This document shows positions 8,094 to 16,756 of a stretch of 34,363 nt of DNA, one piece after another. This DNA is from Planococcus sp. A6 (lineage in GTDB: Bacteria > Bacillota > Bacilli > Bacillales_A > Planococcaceae), in contig NZ_JAPEHT010000025.1 of assembly GCF_028823615.1 (NCBI RefSeq), positions 1-34,363 of the forward strand, given 5' to 3'. A program made the position numbers and the translations under genes. The notes under the pieces were generated by a model, which saw only the letters and a program-made list of their open reading frames with translations, had not been told where the DNA came from and ran no database searches. How positions within the stretch are numbered: the stretch's first letter is position 1; each line of letters starts with the position of its first letter.

Positions 8094-8591
8094 TTATAGC
8101 AGGAATAGCAACACACATAAGCTCACGACAGTCGCACCGAACGAAATCTCGATTTTCGTTTCTTTCGTGCTTTCACGTTTTACTTTGTGCACGACCGACA
8201 GCACGAACAGGCTGTAAAGAAACAAGAAGAAATATAGGATTGCATATAAAATCCAGCGTCCATCCATGATCCAGTCATTTAGAGGAGTGAACACCGCCGC
8301 TGAAATGAACACCACAACAAAAATTGCGAGCAGTAGTCCCGACAGCACGTTCATCTTATTCCACAAGGGATGCGACAAGAAGCGCTCGCTTTTCTTGCTG
8401 TGGAAAACGAAAAACAAATGAATCAAGCTCGTGCTTAGCAAGATGAAAGTCAGCACGATCAGCATCGAGCTGATGGGACCCGACGTGAGCGCGTTTCCGA
8501 TATTGAGTGAATAGAATTCGGCCAGAACAGCCAGTACGGTCAAGCCTGCCAAAGCGGCCGCTTGGTAAACAGTCCATTTTGAAAATAGCAT
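8094..8591 (-). CDS. Hypothetical membrane protein, last gene of ABC permease operon
   Basis: A 165-residue protein with about five membrane segments; family not recognised. The ATG at 8591 is chosen because AAAGGAG lies 6 nt upstream, whereas a longer reading to 8645 has no ribosome binding site and would overlap the permease. It starts 31 bp after the permease stop, in the same direction, with no terminator between. It is therefore likely part of the ECF-promoter-driven unit starting near 11.0 kb. A helper or immunity-like function for the permease is possible but nothing in the sequence proves it. Confidence 0.75.
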   Translation of the reverse strand: MLFSKWTVYQAAALAGLTVLAVLAEFYSLNIGNALTSGPISSMLIVLTFILLSTSLIHLFFVFHSKKSERFLSHPLWNKMNVLSGLLLAIFVVVFISAAVFTPLNDWIMDGRWILYAILYFFLFLYSLFVLSVVHKVKRESTKETKIEISFGATVVSLCVLLFLL

Positions 8592-8622
8592 CCAATTCTC
8601 CTTTATCGATGAAGTAAACTGT

Positions 8623-10599
8623 TCATTCTTTATTGGCTTCTGCATAGCGAATGCGTGTAAAAGAAGGTCTCGTGTCTAAGTTCTTCACAGAATCCCGTGC
8701 ATCTTCTACTTCCGGTTGCACAACAGGCAATTGTCTTTGCGTTAGCCCTTCAGCGATTGTGATAAAGCAATAGATCAAAATCATGAACACAGCCAAGGGA
8801 GGGAGGATCATCCAGAATTGATTGGTGGAGAAAACTTCCCGGGAAATAGCGATCATCCCCGAGAGTTCGTAAATTTCCGGAATGAGCCGCGGCGAATCGG
8901 ATTGGGCAAGAGCGCCGCCGACAAAGATGTTCAAGATGCCTAAGTGAACAAACATCTGCAAGACTTGAATGATGTGCTGCACCCACATCAACACGAGTTT
9001 CGGCCATAGCTCTGGCTGGATGTGCTTCGACAGGATCCAGCTCATCGACCCGCCCATCAAGACGGAACTGATGACATACTCTTTCTTCAAGGTGTCGTTC
9101 ATTTCATTTCCGATGGTGCTTGTCGTGATCGGCAAGACGACGAGTGACATGATCAACCCTTGGAACATCAAACGCTCCGATAAGCTTAGCTCCCATTGGC
9201 CGTAACTGATGAGGACTGGCAGCAATAAAATATAGGTCACTAAAGTCAGCGGCAAGAAATGCATGCCTTCTGCGATCGAATTGACGAAATGCCGCAATTT
9301 GTCGGTAAAGAAAAAAGTGTACACCACACCGAATAGATAACCAAAAACGATGCGCAAGCCAGCTATCAATAAACTCAAGACAATGGTGTATTTCATGCCG
9401 ACCACTAATTGCTGGGCGATGGAATAGCCGTATGGGTCCGTTCCGAACAGGATCTCTGCAGAAGGTGAATGCGGCGCGCTGCTTTCAATGCTGCCCTCTT
9501 CGTCGTAAACATAATTAATTTGCGCAATGGCATCGCCTGTGAACACGGAATAAAGGACACTCGTTGTGAACAAGCCGAGCACGATAAATGAAGGAATCAA
9601 AATGCGTGGGTTTTTGAAAGATGCCAGGCGCACCGAAGCGGACCGTCGATTGGCAAAAAGCGAGCGCAGGCTAGACCGAATTTCGTTCAAGTCGAACAGG
9701 CGCAAATTGAATTTGCTAAATATCGCATTACGTTCGATCTCGTATTTTCCTAGCCATAACTCCACCAGCGCATAGAAAATGAAGAATGGGATGAACACTG
9801 TCAAGAGGATGAATGCAATGCCTTTCGGGCTGAAATCATTGCGCAAATAATACAGGATGCCTTCGACCCCGAATAAGTGCTCGATGATCAATAACGCAGA
9901 AAGCGCCAGCCACACAATCGATTTGGATTGATAGAACGCGCTTTTCAATACATTGGACGTACAATGCTTCCGCAGAACCTCAAACCGGCTCAATCCTTTG
10001 GAACGTGCGAGTTCGACGTAAGGGTGCCGTTGTTCTTCTTCATACAATAAAATGAACAGTTTCAAAAACAATACGGCGGGCACAACCGATAAACACACGA
10101 TGGGCGCCAAGTAAATCTGCTCACCGCCCAAGCTATAAAAGCTAAGAAGCAAAAACCCGGTCTGTTGAAAAATGGCGATGACACCGATTTGAATCAAGAA
10201 TATGTAGGCGAAGTCAGGGAAAGACTGAAGGACCTTAATGATTTCCAACATTGAGCGCTTCAAGGCGCCTTTCGACAATAACACGGCAAAGGAAAGAATA
10301 AAGGCTGAAACGAAAGCTAACGCCAGTGCCATGAGCAAAATCGACATCGAATACACATAAGGCCCGCTTAAAAACTTTTCGAAGGATACCGGAATCGTCT
10401 CAAGAGAAAACGGAATGCGGTAACTCAAGGTCCATTCGGAGGCGGTCGTAAACCCGGTGAAAATCAGTTGCAAAGCCTCTCCATAAGAACGGAAATCCAA
10501 AAAAGAAGTCCCGTTGAATAACGCTGGAGCAGCGCTGATTAAAATGATGCCAATCACACCGAAGATAAATTTTGTTAAAATCGTCCAGAAACGTTTCAT
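8623..10599 (-). CDS. Fused two-domain ABC permease, oligopeptide/nickel (DppB-DppC) type
   Basis: A 658-residue protein combining two permease halves usually encoded by separate genes. The N-terminal half (about 1-290) is DppB-like and carries the EAA loop YVELARSKGLSRFEVLRKHC. The C-terminal half (about 330-630) is DppC-like: a leading helix, a periplasmic stretch including LFGTDPYGYS, and a second, weaker EAA-like loop EYVISSVLMGGSMSWILSKH. Such permeases form the membrane channel for peptides or nickel and need ATPases and a binding protein. None is encoded nearby, so partners must come from elsewhere. Its ribosome binding site is a run of nine G. It is the middle gene of an operon with an ECF-type promoter. 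Confidence 0.88.
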   Translation of the reverse strand: MKRFWTILTKFIFGVIGIILISAAPALFNGTSFLDFRSYGEALQLIFTGFTTASEWTLSYRIPFSLETIPVSFEKFLSGPYVYSMSILLMALALAFVSAFILSFAVLLSKGALKRSMLEIIKVLQSFPDFAYIFLIQIGVIAIFQQTGFLLLSFYSLGGEQIYLAPIVCLSVVPAVLFLKLFILLYEEEQRHPYVELARSKGLSRFEVLRKHCTSNVLKSAFYQSKSIVWLALSALLIIEHLFGVEGILYYLRNDFSPKGIAFILLTVFIPFFIFYALVELWLGKYEIERNAIFSKFNLRLFDLNEIRSSLRSLFANRRSASVRLASFKNPRILIPSFIVLGLFTTSVLYSVFTGDAIAQINYVYDEEGSIESSAPHSPSAEILFGTDPYGYSIAQQLVVGMKYTIVLSLLIAGLRIVFGYLFGVVYTFFFTDKLRHFVNSIAEGMHFLPLTLVTYILLLPVLISYGQWELSLSERLMFQGLIMSLVVLPITTSTIGNEMNDTLKKEYVISSVLMGGSMSWILSKHIQPELWPKLVLMWVQHIIQVLQMFVHLGILNIFVGGALAQSDSPRLIPEIYELSGMIAISREVFSTNQFWMILPPLAVFMILIYCFITIAEGLTQRQLPVVQPEVEDARDSVKNLDTRPSFTRIRYAEANKE

Positions 10600-10613
10600 A
10601 TTCGCCCCCCCCC
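10600..10613 (-). promoter_or_regulatory. Ribosome binding site made of a G9 homopolymer
   Basis: On the minus strand nine consecutive G (10613-10605) end 5 nt before the ATG of the permease gene, and no other Shine-Dalgarno is present. Strand slippage here would change the length and spacing of the site, and so possibly translation. Such runs are also prone to sequencing error. Confidence 0.6.
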
Positions 10614-10640
10614 TTAAACAAAATGATGGTCGCGTCGCAC

Positions 10641-10964
10641 TTAATTAAAGAAATAGTCACGATAGGCGAAAAACGTAACCCCGACCATCAGCACTAAATA
10701 CAAAATCGAGCCGATCAAAATATAGGAGCGATCGGAGACAGGAGCGCTCTGTTCCATCCGGATGCCAGTCGACCCTTGAATCGACATATCCAAATGACGG
10801 CTGGCCATCCCGCCTTTCGATTTGAAAAAGAACACGATGACGACCGCGAGCCCTGCGAACGGGATGGCGATGTCCAAAAATCCGAGTGGCGTAAAAAAGC
10901 TTACAAGCCAATTGCCAAGGACGAGTACAAGCATGGCAAATGAGACGGTGAGTATGTTTTTCAT
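10641..10964 (-). CDS. Small membrane protein, first gene of the ABC permease operon
   Basis: A 107-residue protein with three predicted helices: residues 2-20, about 24-42, and one near the C-terminus. A central hydrophilic region (SKGGMASRHLDMSIQ and following) lies between the second and third. The start at 10964 follows GGAGGT by 4 nt; a longer reading to 11012 has no ribosome binding site and would contain the promoter-proximal leader. The family is not recognised. It lies 41 bp upstream of the fused permease and directly downstream of a SigW-like promoter, so the three genes likely respond to envelope stress together. Confidence 0.75.
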   Translation of the reverse strand: MKNILTVSFAMLVLVLGNWLVSFFTPLGFLDIAIPFAGLAVVIVFFFKSKGGMASRHLDMSIQGSTGIRMEQSAPVSDRSYILIGSILYLVLMVGVTFFAYRDYFFN

Positions 10965-11014
10965 ATGTACCTCCAGTTGAGTTTTTGAAAAAAATGTTAA
11001 TTCCTTTAACATAC

Positions 11015-11042
11015 TGTACGGTATAATGGATAAATGGTTTCA
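11015..11042 (-). promoter_or_regulatory. SigW-type ECF promoter of the ABC permease operon
   Basis: On the minus strand TGAAAC (11042-11037) is followed after 16 nt by CGTACA (11020-11015). This matches the known SigW-type pattern TGAAAC-N16-CGTA exactly. The predicted start of transcription is some 45 nt before the ATG at 10964. Confidence 0.75.
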
Positions 11043-11128
11043 AACAAGCAGAATATTCAAGCACTGTATAATAAATCAATCTTCAAAATTGGACTATAGG
11101 TTACTAATCAGAAATATTAGGAGGGCAT

Positions 11129-11596
11129 ATGGCTCAACACAATTCGAGAAAAAAAGACACTGTTACATTACTGGCGTACTTCTTATTGATCGGTGTTTCT
11201 TTCTATTTGATTGCTTACCTGAATATCTTTCCAGGAGCGGTCAGTTATGAAGAGAAGAGCGAAGGGATAGTAGTCACACAAGGGAGTTTGGAGAAAAGTT
11301 CGGTGACCGTATATGTTGAGGATTATGAAACAAGTGATTGGCTGCGAATGAGTTTGTTGCAAGCCAATATTCGCACGCTGCAAAGCTTCTTAACGCTGTT
11401 TTCGGTACTCATCCCAATGAGCATATTCTTCTTGCTCGAGCACAAACGCCTCGACTTTTTGAAAATAAGCAAGACGCTAAGAATCTTGAGTATTGCTTTG
11501 GTTTTCTTTGTCCCTTTTCTACTTTTAACAATCGGATATGTAGACATTTTGGAGAGAATTGAACAGGGGTTGGCAGCTATACTGATCGAAAGTTGA
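11129..11596 (+). CDS. Hypothetical membrane protein
   Basis: A 155-residue protein with helices at about residues 11-32, 84-101 and 114-135. Between the first two lies an extracytoplasmic segment of about 45 residues (AVSYEEKSEGIV onwards). The family is not recognised. It has an excellent AGGAGGG 5 nt before the ATG. It is divergent from the ABC permease operon and followed 61 bp later by another small membrane protein gene. Confidence 0.75.
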   Translation: MAQHNSRKKDTVTLLAYFLLIGVSFYLIAYLNIFPGAVSYEEKSEGIVVTQGSLEKSSVTVYVEDYETSDWLRMSLLQANIRTLQSFLTLFSVLIPMSIFFLLEHKRLDFLKISKTLRILSIALVFFVPFLLLTIGYVDILERIEQGLAAILIES

Positions 11597-11657
11597 ACAG
11601 AATATCAAAGCCGTCAAAATATGTGCCATCAATTTGGATAAACAAGGGGGACTAAAC

Positions 11658-11975
11658 TTGCCGCAATGGGCCGTTTATATACTGACAATTTTACTGGGCG
11701 GCATCGCAATTCAAAATATATACGTGGCCGTCAAGCCGATGAAAGATGGAGAGAAACGGGACTTGGAAGAAGTGTTTTCGTATGGAGAGGGCCCTCTTTT
11801 CATTTTCGGGTCATTCTTCAGCTTCCTGTTCTGGTGCAGCGAGAAATTTTTTCCTGAACGGTTTCAACTTGCGGCTTTCCGATTGATTAGCTTGCTGATG
11901 GCAGCTTCACTAATCGGTTTAATCTTTTTAATTTGGAATCTCGATATTGTGGCAGATTTTCTACTAAGCCTGTGA
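11658..11975 (+). CDS. Small membrane protein, three helices
   Basis: A 105-residue protein with a TTG start at 11658, chosen because AAGGGGG lies 7 nt upstream; the in-frame TTG at 11634 has no such site. Three hydrophobic segments are visible, near residues 3-20, 45-60 and 75-103. The family is not recognised. It probably shares a transcript with the preceding membrane protein gene. Confidence 0.7.
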   Translation: MPQWAVYILTILLGGIAIQNIYVAVKPMKDGEKRDLEEVFSYGEGPLFIFGSFFSFLFWCSEKFFPERFQLAAFRLISLLMAASLIGLIFLIWNLDIVADFLLSL

Positions 11976-12126
11976 ACTAGGGCGCGATTCTCCATCTTGG
12001 GTGGCATTTGCGACCAGAAAGAGCTATCATGAAATCAACTGATACAAGCCGCATGAACAGAATTTCATGGGAAACAGTCAGCTATCAATTTACGAATTTA
12101 TAATTTGCTGAAAGGGGAGTTGAACG

Positions 12127-13077
12127 GTGGCTTATCAATTAAGAGACAATTTCAAGCTATTTTCATTGAATTCAAACCAGGAACTGGCTCAGGAGATCGC
12201 GGATCATCTCGGCTGTGAGCTGGGCAAAAACTCCATCACCCATTTTAGCGATGGGGAAATTCAAATCCATATCGAAGAAAGCGTGCGCGGAGCGGAAGTC
12301 TACGTCGTCCAATCGACGTCTCAGCCAGGACACGAACACGTCATGGAATTATTGATCATGATCGACGCGTTGAAGCGGGCATCGGCAGACTCCATCACAG
12401 CGGTCATTCCATATTACGGCTATGCGCGCCAGGACCGGAAAGCGAGTTCACGTGAACCGATCACGGCGAAACTCGTGGCGAACATGCTGGTAAAAGCGGG
12501 TGTGGACCACGTCATCACGATGGATTTCCACGCACCACAAGTACAGGGCTTCTTCAATATCCCGGTTGACCAACTGCTCGGCATTACCGAACTGTCCCAG
12601 CATTTCATCAATAAGAACCTCGAAGATGCCATTGTCGTAGCACCGGACAACGGCGGATTGACCAGAGCGCGCAGACTTGCGGATCGTTTGGACGTCCCAA
12701 TCGGCTTTATCGACAAGCGCAAAATGCCAGGCGAAGCTGAGACGATGAACATCGTCGGAGACATCAAAGGCAAAAACGCGGTTATCATCGTCGACATCGT
12801 CGATACGGCGAAGACCATTTCCGATGCAGCGAACCTGCTCGTGGAAAACGGCGCGAAAGCAGTCTACGCTTGCTGTACGCATGCCGTATTGTCTGGCGAT
12901 TCCATTCAACGCATCCAAGACTCCGCGTTGACGGAACTTGTGGTCACGAACACAATCCACGTGCCGAAAGAAAAACGCATCCCGAAAATCACCATTCTCT
13001 CGATCGCGCCATTGCTTGCAGAAGCAATCGAGCACGTGCACAACGAAAAGCCAGTCAGTCCATTGTTTGAAGGATGA
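12127..13077 (+). CDS. prs: Ribose-phosphate pyrophosphokinase, divergent paralogue
   Basis: A 316-residue protein of full family length. Prs makes PRPP from ribose 5-phosphate and ATP. Conserved parts include [13 protein letters not shown] (40-52), the ATP-binding [16 protein letters not shown] (96-111) and [11 protein letters not shown] (133-143). Several catalytic positions differ from canonical Prs. The PRPP-binding loop reads VDIVDTAKT (222-230), where B. subtilis has DDIIDTAGT. The flexible catalytic loop after IDK (195-197) is one residue shorter and lacks the second conserved arginine, having K199. PDNGG replaces PDHGG. It starts with GTG after AAAGGGGAG and stands alone, not next to glmU as the housekeeping copy usually is. 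It may have altered activity or regulation. Confidence 0.88.
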   Translation: MAYQLRDNFKLFSLNSNQELAQEIADHLGCELGKNSITHFSDGEIQIHIEESVRGAEVYVVQSTSQPGHEHVMELLIMIDALKRASADSITAVIPYYGYARQDRKASSREPITAKLVANMLVKAGVDHVITMDFHAPQVQGFFNIPVDQLLGITELSQHFINKNLEDAIVVAPDNGGLTRARRLADRLDVPIGFIDKRKMPGEAETMNIVGDIKGKNAVIIVDIVDTAKTISDAANLLVENGAKAVYACCTHAVLSGDSIQRIQDSALTELVVTNTIHVPKEKRIPKITILSIAPLLAEAIEHVHNEKPVSPLFEG

Positions 13078-13093
13078 CAATAGAGAAATGACG

Positions 13094-13148
13094 GAACCCC
13101 AAATGAGTGCCAGTAAGACGGCGCGCATTTGGGGTTCGTTTTGTTTTA
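13094..13148 (+). terminator. Rho-independent terminator of the prs-like gene
   Basis: A perfect 12-bp stem (13094-13105 with 13126-13137), a 20-nt loop and then GTTTTGTTTT. Confidence 0.85.
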
Positions 13149-13329
13149 GCTAGCTTTCTTCAATTTAATCAGCAATCTCTGGACTCAATATCTTCTTTAT
13201 AGACATAGAATTCACCAGCAATCACCTCTATAAAGAGTATATCGATTCTGGAAGAAAACTGTTAAAGTTAAATTATGGAATTAAAAGTATTCAGAGCTCG
13301 ACCTATTCTTTATTGAGGAGGGGTGAACG

Positions 13330-13614
13330 ATGAACACCTTGAAACAATTTCATTTAGCGATTCCACTTGTGTTGCTCGCCATCAACCTCGTGCTATTTTC
13401 TTTTCTGATGGAAGAGTTACTAGACGCATCGCCCCCGAATTATGGCGGCGGCATGCAATTAATGACGCCGGTTTTCGGACTCATTTCATTTCTCTATATC
13501 CAGAAGACACAAGGCCCGAAACCATCAGGTATATGGATTCTCCAGGCTTTGAACTGGCTGTTCATTATTTTTCCGATTGCTGTAATTTTTATTTTTATGC
13601 TGGCATTCATCTGA
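13330..13614 (+). CDS. Small hypothetical membrane protein
   Basis: A 94-residue protein with three predicted helices (about 9-28, 46-60 and 70-93) and a short glycine-rich loop, NYGGGMQ. GAGGAGGGG sits 7 nt before the ATG. The family is not recognised. It lies 75 bp upstream of another membrane protein in the same direction, probably in one unit. Confidence 0.75.
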   Translation: MNTLKQFHLAIPLVLLAINLVLFSFLMEELLDASPPNYGGGMQLMTPVFGLISFLYIQKTQGPKPSGIWILQALNWLFIIFPIAVIFIFMLAFI

Positions 13615-13689
13615 CTAGAAATAAAACGAAACGCTTTGCCATTTTTAACAGTATATATACCACCTAATTAATTTAAGGAGGAAAAGAAA

Positions 13690-14181
13690 ATGAAAAGATT
13701 TTTCTATTACTTCATCTGGAGCATCGCAATCATCTTTATTGTGTATGCAGGATTACAGCTTCAACAAGTATTGGATGAGAGGGCAGCTGCAGCATTTAAT
13801 CCGACTCCTCTTTGGATTTATGTTGTGATTTTTCCAGTTATCATCGGCTTATTATTGCGGACGCCCAAATTCATGCTGGAAAGAAAAGAAAGCCGGATCG
13901 GCGGTTTCGATTGGAGTAAGTTCTTGGCGGTCGGCGTGCCAGCATTCATCGTATTAGCGTTATCAATTTTGCCTTTATTGCCTATCGGAAACCTGATTTT
14001 TTCTGATGAAATCTATGTTCAAATTGACATGCTTCTTTTTAGCAGCACCACAGCACAAACAATCGCCGGTCTAGTCTTCGGCTATACATTACTCGATAGC
14101 TTCAAGAGCGAGGAGCGGGGGTTCCAGGAATCGACTTCCGACCTGTTCAACGCGGTGATGAAGTTTACACCGAAAGGGTGA
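13690..14181 (+). CDS. Hypothetical membrane protein
   Basis: A 163-residue protein with four predicted helices, near residues 5-24, 38-56, 76-100 and 115-133, and a hydrophilic C-terminal tail. The ribosome binding site is AAGGAGG. The family is not recognised. The next gene, a GNAT acetyltransferase, starts only 4 bp downstream, indicating translational coupling. Confidence 0.75.
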   Translation: MKRFFYYFIWSIAIIFIVYAGLQLQQVLDERAAAAFNPTPLWIYVVIFPVIIGLLLRTPKFMLERKESRIGGFDWSKFLAVGVPAFIVLALSILPLLPIGNLIFSDEIYVQIDMLLFSSTTAQTIAGLVFGYTLLDSFKSEERGFQESTSDLFNAVMKFTPKG

Positions 14182-14185
14182 GTGG

Positions 14186-14704
14186 ATGATTAGACGAGCG
14201 AGAGTTTCAGACGCAAAAGGAATTGCAAAAGTCCATATCGACAGTTGGATTACCACTTACCGAAATATCGTGCCGGATGAATATTTAGACGGATTGAAAT
14301 ACGAAGACAGAGAGAGACTTTGGAATCGAAACTTACAGCATTCCACAGCGTTCGTTGCGGAAAATGAAGCTGGAGAAGTCATCGGCTTTGCGGATGCCGG
14401 CAAGGAACGATCCGGTGACTATCCGTACATAGGAGGAGAAGTGTATTCCATCTATATCTTGAAAGCCTATCAAGGCCAAGGTGTCGGCAAACTGTTGATG
14501 CAGGCAGTAAGCAATGAACTGTTGGACCGTGACATTCAGTCCATGCTCGTTTGGGTGCTCAAGGAGAATCGATCGAGCGGCTTTTATGAAAAGTTGGGCG
14601 GCAAAGTCATCGACGAAAAATACATAACGATCGCCGGCAAACAAATACCCGAACTCGCTTATGAATGGGAAGATGTCAGCCAGATAGTAAATAGAGGTGA
14701 ATAA
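14186..14704 (+). CDS. GNAT family N-acetyltransferase
   Basis: A 172-residue acetyltransferase. The acetyl-CoA pyrophosphate-binding motif QGQGVG is at residues 96-101, following the strand EVYSIYILKAY. The C-terminal part has VWVLKENRSSGFYEKLGGK, the usual motif B, then a conserved IAGKQIPELAYEW ending common in this subfamily. The N-terminal IRRARVSDAKGIAKVHIDSWITTYRN also fits. The acceptor is unknown. It begins 4 bp after the upstream membrane protein and ends 1 bp before the next gene, so the three are an operon. Confidence 0.9.
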   Translation: MIRRARVSDAKGIAKVHIDSWITTYRNIVPDEYLDGLKYEDRERLWNRNLQHSTAFVAENEAGEVIGFADAGKERSGDYPYIGGEVYSIYILKAYQGQGVGKLLMQAVSNELLDRDIQSMLVWVLKENRSSGFYEKLGGKVIDEKYITIAGKQIPELAYEWEDVSQIVNRGE

Positions 14705-14705
14705 T

Positions 14706-15098
14706 ATGCCGGATTTTCCAACTGAACTGGAACTGCTGTCTTTATTCGAAAGTGAGCCGGAGTTGTCTGATGATACAGAAGAAATGCCGATGTATTACAA
14801 AGAAGCGGTCTACCGATGCACTAACGGGGAAGAGGATTTTGCAGTGCATATTTCTCCGGCTCAAGGAGAGGTTCGCATTCAAGTAAGCAAAAGCGATTCA
14901 GAAAGAATGCTTTCTTTACTGGACTTGAAGCAAGTCAACAAATTCGAAATTATCGCCGACGAAAAAGATCGCTCGAGTATTTTGCTGATTACGGAGAACG
15001 AAGAAACAGAGATCGTTGTCCAAGTGGATTTCAAACCGTATTTCAGACAGATCGTTAAAGAAGAGTTTTCAAATCGTCATAATACTACACCAGGGTGA
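14706..15098 (+). CDS. Hypothetical acidic cytoplasmic protein
   Basis: A 130-residue acidic protein without signal peptide or membrane segments. It has alternating strand-like segments (FAVHISPAQGEVRIQVS, NKFEIIADEKDRSSILLI), suggesting a small alpha/beta fold. The family is not recognised. The ATG at 14706 is preferred to an in-frame GTG at 14697 because that GTG lies inside the AGAGGTGA ribosome binding site. It follows the GNAT gene immediately, so its function may relate to that enzyme. Confidence 0.75.
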   Translation: MPDFPTELELLSLFESEPELSDDTEEMPMYYKEAVYRCTNGEEDFAVHISPAQGEVRIQVSKSDSERMLSLLDLKQVNKFEIIADEKDRSSILLITENEETEIVVQVDFKPYFRQIVKEEFSNRHNTTPG

Positions 15099-15152
15099 TC
15101 CATTTGCTGAACAGGAAACTGTCAGTTCAAGCTTTGTAAGGAGTGTCTCGAT

Positions 15153-16055
15153 ATGAAAAAACTATTTATACGAGTTTCAGCATTGCTCATGATTTTTGCG
15201 CTGACTGGCTGCCTTGCCGAGGATTACGACGTGGGTGTCCCAAGAGCCTATTTACTGGCAGAGGATGGTTTGCGAGGCCAACCCATGCCTTTAACAGAAG
15301 CGAATATCAGTTGGAGTTCATCGAGTGGAGATGTATCGGAAACGATAGAGGACCTCGAAGAGTTTGGTTTGTCGCAAGAAGTCACTACAGTTTCTCCAAA
15401 CCAGCCAGCTTCTTTGGATTTCAAGGAGAATGAAGAGAACGGCGGAGACATTTGGACAGATCCAACGATTACGGCGGCGTTATGGAAAGATGGGAAAGAA
15501 ACAAAGATTGAACTGGATGACTCTAGAGAATTTCGCTTTCCGCAAAACATAGGGAATTATGCATTAGCTGTGGAATTTATCGATCGAGACAATGAAGCTC
15601 AATATGTAGGAAATATCGTTATCGAAGAAGCACAAGGACAGAATGTCGGACAGCTTCCAAAGTATACATATATGGAAAGGCCCTCGATTATGAAAATAAA
15701 TTCCGCAGACCCAAGTGGAGTGGTATTCGATCATAACTATTCCCAAGTATGCTGGAATAATTGTCATTTTCATAACGGTTATGATATACCCGATGTTCAC
15801 GCTGGAGATGTAGAAGTGGGCGACAGCATTGTAATCGATTGGGAAATGATAGAGCCAAAGCCAAGCGAAGTTATGTTGATTGAGGTAGACGGCAGCAAAG
15901 AAGAAGTAAGTGAAGAAATTGTCTCCTCTGGCGATTCTACAATAACCATTGAAGTTGTTGAACAAGACCTTGGAAACCAATATTCAATTCAATATCTATG
16001 GCGTAACGGTAAAGAACTTATCGGCCAAAGCAGCTTGAATTTTAAGATGAAATAA
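15153..16055 (+). CDS. Hypothetical secreted lipoprotein
   Basis: A 300-residue lipoprotein. The signal peptide has KK at residues 2-3, a hydrophobic core and lipobox LTGC (cysteine 20). The mature part is acidic and beta-rich. It looks like two similar-sized domains, the second beginning near residue 180, with a cysteine-containing patch CWNNCHFHNGYD. The last 80 residues resemble an immunoglobulin-like strand pattern. The family is not recognised. GTAAGGAG precedes the ATG. It is the last gene before a run of very small membrane-protein genes. Extracytoplasmic anchoring is clear; the role is not. Confidence 0.8.
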   Translation: MKKLFIRVSALLMIFALTGCLAEDYDVGVPRAYLLAEDGLRGQPMPLTEANISWSSSSGDVSETIEDLEEFGLSQEVTTVSPNQPASLDFKENEENGGDIWTDPTITAALWKDGKETKIELDDSREFRFPQNIGNYALAVEFIDRDNEAQYVGNIVIEEAQGQNVGQLPKYTYMERPSIMKINSADPSGVVFDHNYSQVCWNNCHFHNGYDIPDVHAGDVEVGDSIVIDWEMIEPKPSEVMLIEVDGSKEEVSEEIVSSGDSTITIEVVEQDLGNQYSIQYLWRNGKELIGQSSLNFKMK

Positions 16056-16255
16056 TGCCAGGGTAATGAAAAATTCCAGTAAGAGGAAATTTAAGTACGT
16101 TCGCAAAGTGTAGTTGCAATTTTAGGTGCGGCGATTCATGTTAATCCACCGTAATAAAAAAGCTGGGAGTACTGATTTTTTTCAATGTGATCGAAAATGT
16201 AACTGGACTGTCCAGAGCTAGCTCGAAAAACGCGTGCGAGGGAGAGTGGTTCACT

Positions 16256-16444
16256 ATGTTCAAGTCTTATATAAAGTTTTTAGAAAAGTATGGTTCCTTC
16301 CTCATTGCATTTTACAGTTTGATTTATCTACTCACTTCATGGGGCGATAACTGGGTACTTACTTGGCTTTTATTAGCTGCACTGATTATTTCTCCAATTC
16401 TCGGCATTTTGGACATTAAAGAATCGAAATCTCCCAAACCCTAG
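16256..16444 (+). CDS. Small membrane protein, two helices
   Basis: A 62-residue protein. The ATG at 16256 is chosen because GAGGGAGA lies about 10 nt upstream; a longer reading to 16187 has no ribosome binding site. Two hydrophobic segments (about 12-30 and 35-53) with a short tryptophan-rich link. The family is not recognised. Confidence 0.65.
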   Translation: MFKSYIKFLEKYGSFLIAFYSLIYLLTSWGDNWVLTWLLLAALIISPILGILDIKESKSPKP

Positions 16445-16519
16445 CTCAGAAGAGTAGCTTCTACAATTAATTACCCTGTCATCTTTAGAACGACTATCCA
16501 GAAGAGGAGCAATACCATC

Positions 16520-16756
16520 ATGAAAATACTCAGGATCATCCTCCAGCTAGCATCAATTGGATTTGGAGCTTACGTGTTATGGAGCCAGAACTTTACGCTA
16601 ATGCCATACGTCATGCTGACGCTTGGGATGTTTATGTTAGTCGCGGGATTTGAAAGAATTCAAAACGATCGAAAAGAGTTTTGGGGCTATATGTTTGTTC
16701 TGAGTTCTCTGTTTATCCTCTTTGTTTCGGCACAAGCATTCTTAGTAAGTGCTTGA
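16520..16756 (+). CDS. DUF3953 (YczI-like) membrane protein
   Basis: A 78-residue protein with three short helices. The pattern, an N-terminal helix, LWSQNFTLMPYVMLTLGMFM, then ERIQNDRKEFWGYM, matches the DUF3953 family, represented by B. subtilis YczI. The family has no known function. GAGGAG precedes the ATG. Confidence 0.7.
   Translation: MKILRIILQLASIGFGAYVLWSQNFTLMPYVMLTLGMFMLVAGFERIQNDRKEFWGYMFVLSSLFILFVSAQAFLVSA

Noticed and set aside
12448-13128. 226-residue open frame on the minus strand
   Set aside because: It is fully antisense to the prs-like gene, has no ribosome binding site, and its composition (Arg, Asp, Cys, Val rich) is that of a shadow frame.
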